DNA of 64,000 nt, from NCBI RefSeq assembly GCF_023073355.1, contig NZ_JADPJI010000002.1, forward strand, positions 310,001-374,000, in the 5' to 3' direction. Shown here piece after piece: positions 34,452-43,091 of this stretch. How positions within the stretch are numbered: the first letter of the stretch is position 1; the number at the start of each line of letters is the position of its first letter. Source of the DNA: Bradyrhizobium sp. 199 (lineage in GTDB: Bacteria; Pseudomonadota; Alphaproteobacteria; Rhizobiales; Xanthobacteraceae). Below the pieces are notes generated by a model. It was not told where the DNA came from. It saw only the letters and a program-made list of their open reading frames with translations, and ran no database searches. The translations under genes and the position numbers were made by a program.

Positions 34452-36074
34452 ATGAAGCGCCGCGATTTTCTCAAGTCAGTTTCCGGATTGGCCGCGGGAG
34501 CGGCGCTTCCGGCCATGCCGCAGGTCATCTCCTCGGCCTATGCCGACGCCCGTTCGGAGACGCTGCTGATCGTCTCGGAAGGCGGCCCGAACAATCTCGA
34601 CATCCACGGCATCGGCACCAACGTGCCCGGCTATGAGGTGTCCTGGAATTGCTACGATCGGCTGATCAGCCACGAGATGAAGACCGGCCCCGGCGGGGTG
34701 CCCTATTACGACCGCGACAAGTTCAAGGGTGAGCTTGCCGAGGACTTCAAGATCGACGACATGTCGGTCACCTTCAAGCTGCGCAAGAACGCCAAATTCC
34801 ACGACGGCACGCCCGTCACCGCGAAGGACGTGAAGTGGTCGCTCGACCGCGCCGTCAGCGTCGGCGGCTTTCCGACCTTTCAGATGAGCGCGGGCTCTCT
34901 CACAAAACCCGAGCAGTTCGTCGTGATCGACGACCACACCGTGCGCGTCGACTTCCTGAAGAAGGACAGGCTGACGATCCCCGATCTCGCCGTCATCGTG
35001 CCCTGCATCGTCAACTCCGAGCTGGTGAAGAAGAACGCCAGCGAGAAGGACCCCTGGGGTCTCGAGTTCACCAAACAGCAGACCGCTGGCTCCGGCGCCT
35101 ACAAGGTGACCAAGTGGACCGCCGGCACCGAAGTCATCATGGAGCGCAACGATGACTGGGTCTGCGGTCCGCTGCCGAAGATCAAGCGCGTGATCTGGCG
35201 CATGGTGCCGCAGGCCGGCAACCGCCGTGCGCTGCTGGAGCGCGGCGATGCCGACATCTCCTACGAGCTGCCGAACAAGGACTTTCAGGAGATGAAGGCG
35301 AACGGCAAGCTCAACGTGGTGTCGCTGCCGTTCTCCAACGGCATCCAGTATATCGGCATGAACGTCACCAAGCCGCCGTTCGACAATCCCAAGGTGCGTC
35401 AGGCGGTCGCCTACGCGCTGCCCTATCAGAAGATCATGGACGCGGTGATGTTCGGCCTAGCCAACCCGATGTTCGGTGCGGCGAAGGACAAGGCGACCGA
35501 GGTCGCCTGGCCGCAGCCGCACAAATACAACACCGACATGGAGAAGGCGAAGGCGCTGCTGACGGAGGCCGGCTACGCCAACGGCTTCGAGACCACGATC
35601 TCGTTCGACCTGAATTTCGCTGGGGTCAACGAGCCGCTTTGCGTGCTGGTGCAGGAAAGCCTGGCTCAGATCGGCATCAAGACCACCATCAACAAGGTGC
35701 CCGGCGCCAACTGGCGCACCGAATTGAACAAGAAGGAGATGCCGCTGTTCACCAACGTGTTCTCGGGCTGGCTCGATTACCCCGAGTACTTCTTCTACTG
35801 GTGCTATCACGGCAACAATTCCGTCTTCAACACCATGAGCTACAAGTCGGCGGAGATGGACAGGCTGATCGACGGCGCGCGCACGGCCGCTGCGAGCGGA
35901 GATACCGCGACCTACGACGCCGACGTGAAGGGGTTTGTCGACCTCGCCTACAGCGACATCCCGCGCATCCCGCTGTACCAGCCCTTCGTCAACGTCGCGA
36001 TGCAGAAGAACATCAGCGGCTACCAATATTGGTTCCACCGGCGGCTGGACTATCGCGCGTTGGCGAAGGGGTGA
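34452..36074 (+). CDS. ABC transporter substrate-binding protein, dipeptide/nickel (SBP_bac_5) family
   Basis: The 540-residue exported protein has a twin-arginine signal (MKRRDFLKSVSGLAAGAALPAM). The family-5 binding protein fold shows LAEDFKIDDMSVTFKLRKNAKFHDGTPVTAKDVKWSLDRAVS-type sequence around residues 95-135 and FDNPKVRQAVAYALPYQKIM near 310. Family members bind peptides, opines, nickel or other small amides; the neighbouring atz-like genes suggest a urea-derived or amide ligand. It is the first gene after the sigma-54 promoter, with TTGGAG before the ATG. The two permeases and the ATPase follow on the same strand. Confidence 0.92.
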   Translation: MKRRDFLKSVSGLAAGAALPAMPQVISSAYADARSETLLIVSEGGPNNLDIHGIGTNVPGYEVSWNCYDRLISHEMKTGPGGVPYYDRDKFKGELAEDFKIDDMSVTFKLRKNAKFHDGTPVTAKDVKWSLDRAVSVGGFPTFQMSAGSLTKPEQFVVIDDHTVRVDFLKKDRLTIPDLAVIVPCIVNSELVKKNASEKDPWGLEFTKQQTAGSGAYKVTKWTAGTEVIMERNDDWVCGPLPKIKRVIWRMVPQAGNRRALLERGDADISYELPNKDFQEMKANGKLNVVSLPFSNGIQYIGMNVTKPPFDNPKVRQAVAYALPYQKIMDAVMFGLANPMFGAAKDKATEVAWPQPHKYNTDMEKAKALLTEAGYANGFETTISFDLNFAGVNEPLCVLVQESLAQIGIKTTINKVPGANWRTELNKKEMPLFTNVFSGWLDYPEYFFYWCYHGNNSVFNTMSYKSAEMDRLIDGARTAAASGDTATYDADVKGFVDLAYSDIPRIPLYQPFVNVAMQKNISGYQYWFHRRLDYRALAKG

Positions 36075-36130
36075 GGGGGCGTGGCTACGTCTCCGGTCGT
36101 CTTTCGGAGTGAGGTGAGCACGGCTGTCTC

Positions 36131-36240
36131 ATTCCCTCCCCCCTTGCGGGGGAGGGGCAGGGAGAGGGGTAGCCATGAACTCCGACCTCTCCCGGAGCCA
36201 CCCCCCTCCCTAGCCCTCCCCCGCAAGGGCGGAGGGAACG
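36131..36240. repeat. 110-base CTCCCCCC repeat, copy 1 (upstream of the DppB-like gene)
   Basis: ATTCCCTCCCCCCTTGCGGGGGAGGGG... is followed by a run to CTCCCCCGCAAGGGCGGAGGGA. A nearly identical copy lies at 38271-38380, also upstream of a gene of the same operon. It can form long stem-loops in the mRNA and may set relative expression of the binding protein and the permeases. Confidence 0.7.
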
Positions 36241-36295
36241 CAGCGGAGCGTGCCGCGCGAGCGTCCTCACAAGCGCAGCGCAGAAGGAGCGCCCC

Positions 36296-37309
36296 ATGCT
36301 GACCATGATCGGCAAGCGCCTGATGTTCGCGATTCCGTCGCTGATCGGCGTCGTCATCGTCACCTTCCTGCTGACGCGCGCGCTGCCCGGTGATCCCGCG
36401 GCGTATTTCGCAGGGCCCGCCGCGACGAAAGAAGCCGTCGAGCAGATCCGCAAAAAACTCGGGCTCGACAAGCCGCTGATCGAGCAGTTCTTCCGCTACA
36501 CCAACGATCTCGCCCACGGCGATTTCGGTAGTTCGCTCACCACGGGACAGCCGGTCGCGGCCGAGATTCGCAACCGGCTGCCGGCCTCCGCCGAGCTGAC
36601 GCTGCTCGGCCTCGTCGTTTCGGTTGTGATCGCCATCCCGCTCGGCGTGCTCGCGGCGACCCGGCCAGGATCATGGGTTGATCACCTCTGTCGCATCACG
36701 ACGACAGCCGGCGTCTCGCTGCCGGTGTTCTTCACCGGCCTCGTGCTGGTCTATGTCTTCTACTTCAGGCTCGGCTGGTCGCCCGCGCCGCTCGGCCGTC
36801 TCGATGTGTTCTACAGCGCGCCGCCGACGGTGACAGGCTTCTATCTGATCGACACGCTGCTCGCGCGCGACCTCGAGGCGTTCCGCTCCGCGTTGAGCCA
36901 GTTGATCCTTCCCGCGACGACGCTCGCCATCTTCTCGCTTGCACCGATCGCGCGCATGACGCGGGCCTCGATGCTTGCGGTGCTGTCGAGCGAATTCGTC
37001 CGCACCGCGCGCGCCAGCGGCCTGTCGCCGGCAACCGTCATCGTCACCTACGCGTTCCGCAACGCCATGCTGCCCGTCATCACCACGCTGAGCATGGTGT
37101 TCTCGTTCCTGTTAGGGGCCAACGTGCTGGTCGAAAAAGTGTTCGCCTGGCCCGGTATCGGCTCCTATGCGGTCGAAGCGCTGATCTCGTCGGACTTCGC
37201 GCCGGTGCAGGGTTTCGTGCTGACCATGGCGGTGATGTACGTGCTGCTGAATCTCGTGATCGACATTTTGTACGGCGTGATCGATCCGCGCGTCAGGCTG
37301 GAAGGGTAG
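36296..37309 (+). CDS. ABC transporter permease, DppB family
   Basis: The 337-residue inner-membrane protein starts with the DppB signature (KRLMFAIPSLIGVVIVTFLLTRALPGDPA) and has about six helices. The cytosolic coupling loop EFVRTARASGLSPATVIVTYAFRNAMLP (residues 240-267) contacts the ATPase. It forms the channel with the DppC-like protein encoded ten bases downstream. AAGGAG lies before the ATG. Confidence 0.93.
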   Translation: MLTMIGKRLMFAIPSLIGVVIVTFLLTRALPGDPAAYFAGPAATKEAVEQIRKKLGLDKPLIEQFFRYTNDLAHGDFGSSLTTGQPVAAEIRNRLPASAELTLLGLVVSVVIAIPLGVLAATRPGSWVDHLCRITTTAGVSLPVFFTGLVLVYVFYFRLGWSPAPLGRLDVFYSAPPTVTGFYLIDTLLARDLEAFRSALSQLILPATTLAIFSLAPIARMTRASMLAVLSSEFVRTARASGLSPATVIVTYAFRNAMLPVITTLSMVFSFLLGANVLVEKVFAWPGIGSYAVEALISSDFAPVQGFVLTMAVMYVLLNLVIDILYGVIDPRVRLEG

Positions 37310-37318
37310 GGGTGAGAG

Positions 37319-38218
37319 ATGAGCTCCGTTGCGCCTGCTGTTGAACCCATCGGTCCCGCGCGGACGTCAGGGCTCGTCGCGCTGCTCGACCAGACCCGCT
37401 ATGTCCTCGGCGAGAACAAGGTCACGGGCTTCGCCTTCGCGCTGCTGATCCTGATCCTGGTTGCCGCGATCTTCGGCCCTTATGTGGTGCCCTATGATCC
37501 GCTGGCGTCCGACACCGCCGCGTCGTTGAAGCCGCCCTCGGCCGCGCACTGGTTCGGCACCGACCAGTTAGGGCGGGACATTTTCAGCCGCGTCATCGTC
37601 GCGACCCGGCTCGACACGTTCATCGCGGTCGCCTCGGTCGCGCTGGTGTTCCTGATGGGCGGCCTTGCCGGCATCGCGGCGGGCTATTTCGGCGGCTGGA
37701 CCGACCGCATCGTCGGCCGCATCGCCGACACCATCATGGCCTTTCCACTGTTCGTGCTGGCGATGGGCATCGTCGCCGCGCTCGGCAACACCGTGCAGAA
37801 TATCATCCTGGCCACCGCCATCGTGAACTTCCCGCTCTATGCCCGCGTCGCGCGCGCCGAGGCCAATGTCCGCCGCAACGCCGGCTTCGTGCAGGCCGCG
37901 CGGCTGTCGGGCAACGGCGAGTTCCGCATCCTGCTGGTGCATATCCTGCCGAACATCATGCCGATCATGATCGTGCAGATGTCGCTGACCATGGGCTACG
38001 CCATTCTCAATGCCGCCGGCCTCTCCTTCATCGGCCTTGGCGTCCGCCCGCCGACCGCCGAATGGGGCATCATGGTCGCCGAAGGCGCCGGCTTCATGGT
38101 GTCGGGCGAATGGTGGATCGCACTCTTCCCGGGCCTGGCCCTGATGATCGCGGTGTTCTGCTTCAATCTCCTCGGCGACGGCCTGCGTGACATCGTCGAC
38201 CCCCAGCGGAGGACGTGA
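37319..38218 (+). CDS. ABC transporter permease, DppC family
   Basis: The 299-residue permease has an N-terminal cytosolic segment, a first helix at about 37-60 and DppC features: FGTDQLGRDIFSRVIVATRLD (about 80-100) and the coupling loop NAGFVQAARLSGNGEFRILLVHILPN. The C-terminus ends GDGLRDIVDPQRRT, as is typical. It pairs with the DppB-like protein. The ATPase gene follows after 274 bases that contain a repeat. Confidence 0.93.
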   Translation: MSSVAPAVEPIGPARTSGLVALLDQTRYVLGENKVTGFAFALLILILVAAIFGPYVVPYDPLASDTAASLKPPSAAHWFGTDQLGRDIFSRVIVATRLDTFIAVASVALVFLMGGLAGIAAGYFGGWTDRIVGRIADTIMAFPLFVLAMGIVAALGNTVQNIILATAIVNFPLYARVARAEANVRRNAGFVQAARLSGNGEFRILLVHILPNIMPIMIVQMSLTMGYAILNAAGLSFIGLGVRPPTAEWGIMVAEGAGFMVSGEWWIALFPGLALMIAVFCFNLLGDGLRDIVDPQRRT

Positions 38219-38270
38219 TGGGTGGTTCCGAACTCCAGCAGCGCGGATGTGAGGAGGGCAGTGCTCTCTT

Positions 38271-38380
38271 ATTCCCTCCCCCCTTGTGGGGGAGGGGCAG
38301 GGAGGGGGGTAGCCACGAACTCCGACCTCTCCCGGGGCTACCCCCCTCCCCAACCCTCCCCCGCAAGGGGGGAGGGAGCG
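38271..38380. repeat. 110-base CTCCCCCC repeat, copy 2 (upstream of the ABC ATPase gene)
   Basis: Nearly identical to 36131-36240: both begin ATTCCCTCCCCCCTTG and share AGCCA(C/T)GAACTCCGACCTCTCCCGG. Two copies 2.1 kb apart in direct orientation inside one operon could recombine and delete both permease genes. Confidence 0.7.
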
Positions 38381-38492
38381 AGAAGCCTGTGCCTCCCTTA
38401 CAGGCAAAAATCCGCCAGAAATTTCCCAACGATTCCAACGACATTCTACTGTGCATGGGGTTGTTTTCGACGTTTTTGATGGGGAGGCACGC

Positions 38493-40235
38493 TTGACCGC
38501 CCAGCCCCTGCTCAACGTTCAGGACCTCACCGTCGAATTCACCACCCGCCGCGGCATCGTGAAAGCCGTGCAGCACGTCAACATCTCCGTCGCCAAGGGC
38601 GAGACGCTGGCGATCGTCGGCGAGTCCGGCTCCGGCAAGTCGGTGACGTCCTATGCGGTGATGCGCATCCTCGACCGCGCGGGGCGGATCGCCGACGGTT
38701 CGGTGATGTTCTCCGGCATCGACGTCAAGGCCGCGACCGAAGACCAGATGCGCGACCTGCGCGGCCGCGAGGTCTCGATGATCTTCCAGAACCCGCGCGC
38801 CGCGCTGAACCCGATCCGCAAAGTCGGCGACCAGATCGAGGACGTGCTGCGCACCCATGTGCAGCAGGCCCAGGTCAGAGATCACGGCGAGAAGGCCATC
38901 GAGGCGCTGGAGCAGGTCAAGATCGCCCGGCCGCGCGAGCGCTATCACGCCTATCCGTTCGAGTTGTCAGGCGGCATGTGTCAGCGCGTCGTCATCGCGC
39001 TGGCGCTAGCCTGCAATCCGCAGCTGCTGATCGCGGACGAGCCGACCACCGGCCTCGACGTCACCACGCAGAAGGCGGTGATGGACCTGATCGTCGAGCT
39101 GACCAAGCGCAAGGCGATGTCGACCATCCTGATCACGCACGATCTCGGCCTTGCGGCGGCCTATTGCGATCGCGTCGTCGTGATGGAGAAGGGCCGGGTG
39201 GTCGAGACCGCGAAAGCCGCCGACATCTTCGCAAACCCGCAGCACCCCTACACCAAGAAGCTGATGCGCGCGACGCCGCGGCTCGGTGTGAGCTTGCGGG
39301 ATTTGTTGCCGGAGGATGAGGGCGCTTCTCAATCAGCGGCCGTCGTGGCCGGGCCCGACCCCGTCATTCAGACATCGCAAGATGGCGTGAAGAGCAAGCA
39401 GCCCATTCTCCTCATCGAAAAGCTGGTCAAGGAATATCCCCGCCAGGGCGCCACAGCGACGCTGGGAAAACTGTTCGGCCGCAAGCCTCCCGTCGAACCC
39501 GACGTGTTCCGCGCCGTCGACGGCATCAGCTTCTCGATCAGCCATGGCGAGAGCGTCGGCCTTGTCGGCGAATCCGGCTGCGGCAAATCGACGACGTCGA
39601 TGATGGTGATGCGGCTCTTGGACCAGACCTCCGGCCTGATCCAGTTCGACGGCGAAGACATCTCCGGCATCGCGCCCTCAGCCTTCGCCCGGATGCCGCA
39701 GCGCAGCCGCATCCAGATGGTGTTCCAGGATCCGACCGATAGCCTCAACCCGCGCTTCACCGCCGCGCGCGCCATCGTGGACCCGATCATGCAGCTGGGG
39801 GATATCAAGGGACGCGACGCGCTCCGCGCCCGCTGCGAGGACCTCGCCACCATGGTCGGCCTGCCGCACAATCTGCTCGACCGCTTCCCGCATCAATTGT
39901 CCGGGGGCCAGAAGGCCCGCGTCGGCATCGCGCGCGCGATCGCGCTGCATCCAAAGCTCGTCATTCTCGACGAGCCGACGGCGGCGCTGGACGTCTCGGT
40001 GCAGGCCGTGGTGCTCAATCTGCTTCAGGACCTGAAGCAGCGGCTAGGCATGAGCTATCTGTTCGTCTCGCATGATTTGAATGTGGTGCGCTTGTTGTGC
40101 GATCGTGTCATTGTGATGCGGACGGGACGGATCGTCGAGGAGGGCTCTTCCGAGCAGGTCCTCGGCGATCCCCAGGACGACTACACCAAGGAACTGCTGA
40201 CGGCGATCCCGCATCCGCCGTTGCAGGTCCACTGA
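38493..40235 (+). CDS. ABC transporter ATP-binding protein, fused DppD-DppF type
   Basis: The protein has about 580 residues and two complete nucleotide-binding domains. The first has Walker A GESGSGKS (about residue 45), signature LSGGMCQRVVIALAL and Walker B LLIADEPTTG. The second has Walker A GESGCGKS, signature LSGGQKARVGIARAI and LVILDEPTAALD. It energises the DppBC-like permease. The start is probably TTG at 38493, since GGGGAGG lies six bases upstream; an ATG at 38451 has no ribosome site and would add 14 residues. AtzG follows after 26 bases. Confidence 0.92.
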   Translation: MTAQPLLNVQDLTVEFTTRRGIVKAVQHVNISVAKGETLAIVGESGSGKSVTSYAVMRILDRAGRIADGSVMFSGIDVKAATEDQMRDLRGREVSMIFQNPRAALNPIRKVGDQIEDVLRTHVQQAQVRDHGEKAIEALEQVKIARPRERYHAYPFELSGGMCQRVVIALALACNPQLLIADEPTTGLDVTTQKAVMDLIVELTKRKAMSTILITHDLGLAAAYCDRVVVMEKGRVVETAKAADIFANPQHPYTKKLMRATPRLGVSLRDLLPEDEGASQSAAVVAGPDPVIQTSQDGVKSKQPILLIEKLVKEYPRQGATATLGKLFGRKPPVEPDVFRAVDGISFSISHGESVGLVGESGCGKSTTSMMVMRLLDQTSGLIQFDGEDISGIAPSAFARMPQRSRIQMVFQDPTDSLNPRFTAARAIVDPIMQLGDIKGRDALRARCEDLATMVGLPHNLLDRFPHQLSGGQKARVGIARAIALHPKLVILDEPTAALDVSVQAVVLNLLQDLKQRLGMSYLFVSHDLNVVRLLCDRVIVMRTGRIVEEGSSEQVLGDPQDDYTKELLTAIPHPPLQVH

Positions 40236-40261
40236 GAGTGCATTGATTGTTGGGAAGCGTG

Positions 40262-40441
40262 ATGGCCGAACCCCTGGACGACTATATCGACGCCGTATCG
40301 AAGGCGCTGGCGCTGCCGGTCGAAGAGGCCTGGAGGCCCGCGGTGCGCGCGAACCTCGAAGTCTCGCTGCGCCTGTCCCGCCTGGTCGACGAATTCGCGC
40401 TGCCGGACGAGACCGAGCCGGCGCCGATCTTCACGGTGTGA
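40262..40441 (+). CDS. atzG: AtzG-like small amidase partner subunit (DUF4089)
   Basis: The 59-residue helical protein starts MAEPLDDYIDAVSKALALPVEEAW and contains VRANLEVSLRLSRLVDEFALPDETEPAPIF. This is the DUF4089/AtzG pattern, a GatC-like helical pair with an extended tail that wraps an amidase. In Pseudomonas sp. ADP AtzG is required for AtzE, and here the AtzE-like gene follows after seven bases. The upstream TTG codons are not used in this call because GGGAAGCGTG precedes the ATG at 40262. Confidence 0.85.
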   Translation: MAEPLDDYIDAVSKALALPVEEAWRPAVRANLEVSLRLSRLVDEFALPDETEPAPIFTV

Positions 40442-40448
40442 CGCTGTC

Positions 40449-41843
40449 ATGACCACCAAGCCCGAAATGACGGCCGCCGAGATCGCAAGCGCGGTCGCGG
40501 CCCGCAAAATGTCCGCGTTCGATGCCACTGAAGCCGCGCTCGCGCGCATCAAGCAGCACGACGGCATTCTCAATTCCTTCACCGACGTCACCGCCGATCG
40601 CGCCCGCGCGAAGGCCCGCGCAATCGACGCCGAGATCGCGGCTGGAAAGGAAATCGGCCCGCTCGCCGGCGTGCCCTTCGCGGTGAAGAATCTGTTCGAT
40701 GTCGCGGGCCTTCCCACGCGTGCCGGCTCGAAGATCAACCGCGACCGCGCACCGGCCAAGCGTGACGCCACGCTGATCGAGCGCATGGAAGCGGCCGGAG
40801 CCGTGCTGGTCGGCGCGCTCAACATGGGCGAATACGCCTATGACTTCACCGGCGAGAACGTCCATGACGGTCCCTCGCGCAATCCGCATGATACGACGCG
40901 CATGACCGGCGGCTCCTCCGGTGGTTCGGGCAGCGCCGTCGGCGGCGCGCTGGTGCCGATCGCGCTCGGATCGGACACCAACGGTTCGATCCGCGTGCCG
41001 TCCTCCTTCTGCGGCATCTTCGGTTTGAAGCCGACCTATGGCCGGCTCTCGCGCGCGCGCTCGTTCCCGTTCGTCGCAAGCCTCGATCATCTCGGCCCGT
41101 TCGCGCGCTCGGTCACCGATCTCGCGCTCGCCTATGACGTAATGCAAGGCCCGGATGCGGAGGACAGCGCCTGCACGACGCGCGGGCTGGAGCCGACGCT
41201 GCCGCTGCTGGCCAATCCGGTCTCGGGTCTGCGGATCGCGATCGCGGGCGGGTATTTCCAGAACAACGTGTTCCCGGAAGCCGTCGAGGCCGTCGGCCGC
41301 GTTGCCAAGGCGCTTGGCGCAACGCAAGTCGTGGACATGCCCGAGGCCGCGCGCGCCCGCGCGGCGGCCTATGTCATCACCACCACCGAAGGCGCTTCGC
41401 TCCACCTCGATCGCTTGCGCAAGCGCCCCAACGATTTCGATCCCGCGGTGCGCGACCGGCTGATCGCGGGGGCGATGGTGCCCGCTTCAATGGTCGACCG
41501 CGCGCAAAAATTCCGCCGCTGGTATCGTGCCCAGCTTGCCGAGATCTTCAAGTCGGTCGACGTGCTGCTGGCGCCGGCAACGCCCTGCACCGCGCCGAAG
41601 CTCGGCCAGGTCAATTTCAATCTCGACGGCGTCGAGCTGCCGGTGCGCGCCAATATCGGCATCCACACCCAGCCGATCTCGTTCATCGGCTTGCCGGTGG
41701 TCGCGGTGCCGGTGCCGCTCGAGCCGCTGCCGATCGGCGTGCAGATCATCGCCGCGCCGTGGCGCGAGGACATTGCGCTTCGCGTCGCCTACGCGTTGGA
41801 AAAGCTGGGCGTGGCGTCGGCGCCCACCCCAAGGGGCCTTTGA
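40449..41843 (+). CDS. atzE: AtzE-like amidase (1-carboxybiuret hydrolase family)
   Basis: The 464-residue amidase-signature enzyme has the Ser-cisSer-Lys triad: Lys in PFAVKNLFDVAG (about 78), the cis-Ser in TGGSSGGSGSAVGG (about 155) and the nucleophile in GSDTNGSIRVPSSFCG (about 179-183). AtzE in the cyanuric-acid pathway deaminates 1-carboxybiuret to 1,3-dicarboxyurea, and homologues with AtzG occur widely. The AtzG-AtzE-AtzH gene order here makes the same or a similar ureido substrate likely. A GatA role is unlikely because no gatB is present. Confidence 0.88.
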   Translation: MTTKPEMTAAEIASAVAARKMSAFDATEAALARIKQHDGILNSFTDVTADRARAKARAIDAEIAAGKEIGPLAGVPFAVKNLFDVAGLPTRAGSKINRDRAPAKRDATLIERMEAAGAVLVGALNMGEYAYDFTGENVHDGPSRNPHDTTRMTGGSSGGSGSAVGGALVPIALGSDTNGSIRVPSSFCGIFGLKPTYGRLSRARSFPFVASLDHLGPFARSVTDLALAYDVMQGPDAEDSACTTRGLEPTLPLLANPVSGLRIAIAGGYFQNNVFPEAVEAVGRVAKALGATQVVDMPEAARARAAAYVITTTEGASLHLDRLRKRPNDFDPAVRDRLIAGAMVPASMVDRAQKFRRWYRAQLAEIFKSVDVLLAPATPCTAPKLGQVNFNLDGVELPVRANIGIHTQPISFIGLPVVAVPVPLEPLPIGVQIIAAPWREDIALRVAYALEKLGVASAPTPRGL

Positions 41844-41855
41844 GAGGAATTTGAG

Positions 41856-42251
41856 ATGGAGATCGATCTCCCCGACGTGATCGCGGAAGTCAAAGCCGCG
41901 TTCGAGCGCTATGAGCAGGCGCTGATCACAAACGACGTCGCGGTGCTCGGCGAGCTCTTCCGCAACGATCCACGCACATTGCGCTACGGCATCGGCGAGA
42001 ACCTCTACGGCTATGAGGCGATCGCCGGCTTTCGTGCCGGGCGCTCACCGGTGGGCCTCGACCGCCGGACCGCGAAAACCGTGATCACCAGCTATGGCCG
42101 CGACACGGCCGTGGCCTCTACCTTGTTCTATCGCGACACGATGCCGGGTAGGGTCGGCCGGCAGATGCAGACTTGGTTAAAATTCCCGGAAGGCTGGCGC
42201 GTCGTCGCTGCCCATGTCAGCATCATCGACGCGCCGAAAGAGACCGCATGA
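41856..42251 (+). CDS. atzH: AtzH-like (DUF3225) amidohydrolase
   Basis: The 131-residue protein has the SnoaL/NTF2-like cone fold of DUF3225: [55 protein letters not shown] and [12 protein letters not shown]. In Pseudomonas sp. ADP AtzH converts 1,3-dicarboxyurea to allophanate, preventing its loss to urea. It lies 12 bases after atzE with AGAGGA before the ATG and overlaps the GntR gene by four bases. Confidence 0.88.
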   Translation: MEIDLPDVIAEVKAAFERYEQALITNDVAVLGELFRNDPRTLRYGIGENLYGYEAIAGFRAGRSPVGLDRRTAKTVITSYGRDTAVASTLFYRDTMPGRVGRQMQTWLKFPEGWRVVAAHVSIIDAPKETA

Positions 42252-42970
42252 CGCTCGACGAGTTTCCGCGCGGGACATTGCCCACTGAGCCGGTGGTGCC
42301 GCGCGTCGATCGTCCCTCGGCATTGGTGCAGAAGGTCACGCGCGCCGAAGAGCTGCGCCTGCAGCTCGCGGACGAGATCGTGCGTGGTGCCCTGGCCCCC
42401 GGCGCGCCTCTGGACGAGACCGATATTGCGCGCCGTTTCAGCGTCTCGCGGACGCCGGTGCGCGAGGCGCTGCGCCAGCTTGTGGCAAGTGGCCTCATCG
42501 AAGCGCGTGCCCATCGCGGCGCGGTGGTGGCGCAGCCCTCTATCGAGCGGCTGACGGGCATGTTCGAAGCAATGGCCGAGCTCGAGGCGCTGTGCGCGGG
42601 GCTCGCCGCCGAGCGCATGTCCGCGGCCGAGCGCCACGGCCTCGAGGCCATCCACGAGGAGCTGCGGGTGCTGAGCTACACCGGCAATCCCGATCGCTTC
42701 CACGAGGTCAACGAGCGCTTTCACAACGCGATCTATGCCGGATCGCAGAACGGCTACATCGCCGAGATCACGCTGGCGACCCGCGTGCGCGTGCAGCCGT
42801 TCCGCCGCGCCCAGTTTCGCAACCTCGGACGTCTTGCCAAATCCCAAGCCGAGCACGACCGCGTCGTCGTCGCCATCATGCGCGGCGACAAGCAGGGCGC
42901 CGCTGCCGCGATGCGCGCGCATATCGAGCTGGTGCGCGGGGAATACGAGATTTACGCGGTTTCGGTTTAG
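42248..42970 (+). CDS. GntR-family regulator, FCD subfamily
   Basis: The 240-residue regulator has an N-terminal winged helix (residues 28-95: [50 protein letters not shown]) and an all-helical FCD ligand domain. Probable metal-binding residues lie in [17 protein letters not shown] and later histidines ([15 protein letters not shown]). It ends the atzGEH operon with an ATGA overlap. It probably senses a pathway compound; a matching dyad lies upstream of the convergent atzF gene. Confidence 0.92.
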   Translation: MTLDEFPRGTLPTEPVVPRVDRPSALVQKVTRAEELRLQLADEIVRGALAPGAPLDETDIARRFSVSRTPVREALRQLVASGLIEARAHRGAVVAQPSIERLTGMFEAMAELEALCAGLAAERMSAAERHGLEAIHEELRVLSYTGNPDRFHEVNERFHNAIYAGSQNGYIAEITLATRVRVQPFRRAQFRNLGRLAKSQAEHDRVVVAIMRGDKQGAAAAMRAHIELVRGEYEIYAVSV

Positions 42971-43085
42971 GTCCTCATCCTGAGGAGCGGCTGAAGGCCG
43001 CGTCTCGAAGGATGAAAGGCCGAGATGCGGCCGCGTGGCCTTCATGGTTCGAGACGGCGCTTGCGCGCCTCCTCACCATGAGGAG
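42971..43085. repeat. TCCTCATCCTGAGGAG...CCTCACCATGAGGA intergenic repeat
   Basis: Two hairpins (CCTCATCCTGAGGAG and CCTCCTCACCATGAGGAG) flank GCCGCGTCTCGAA / TTCGAGACGGCG arms. The element fills the gap between the convergent GntR and atzF genes and probably terminates both transcripts. I remember the family as common in Bradyrhizobium. Confidence 0.65.
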
Positions 43086-43091
43086 ATGCAC

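Noticed and set aside
40449-41843. Reading the amidase as GatA with the 59-residue gene as GatC
   Set aside because: No gatB lies nearby, and the neighbours AtzH (DUF3225) and AtzF point to the AtzE-AtzG family.
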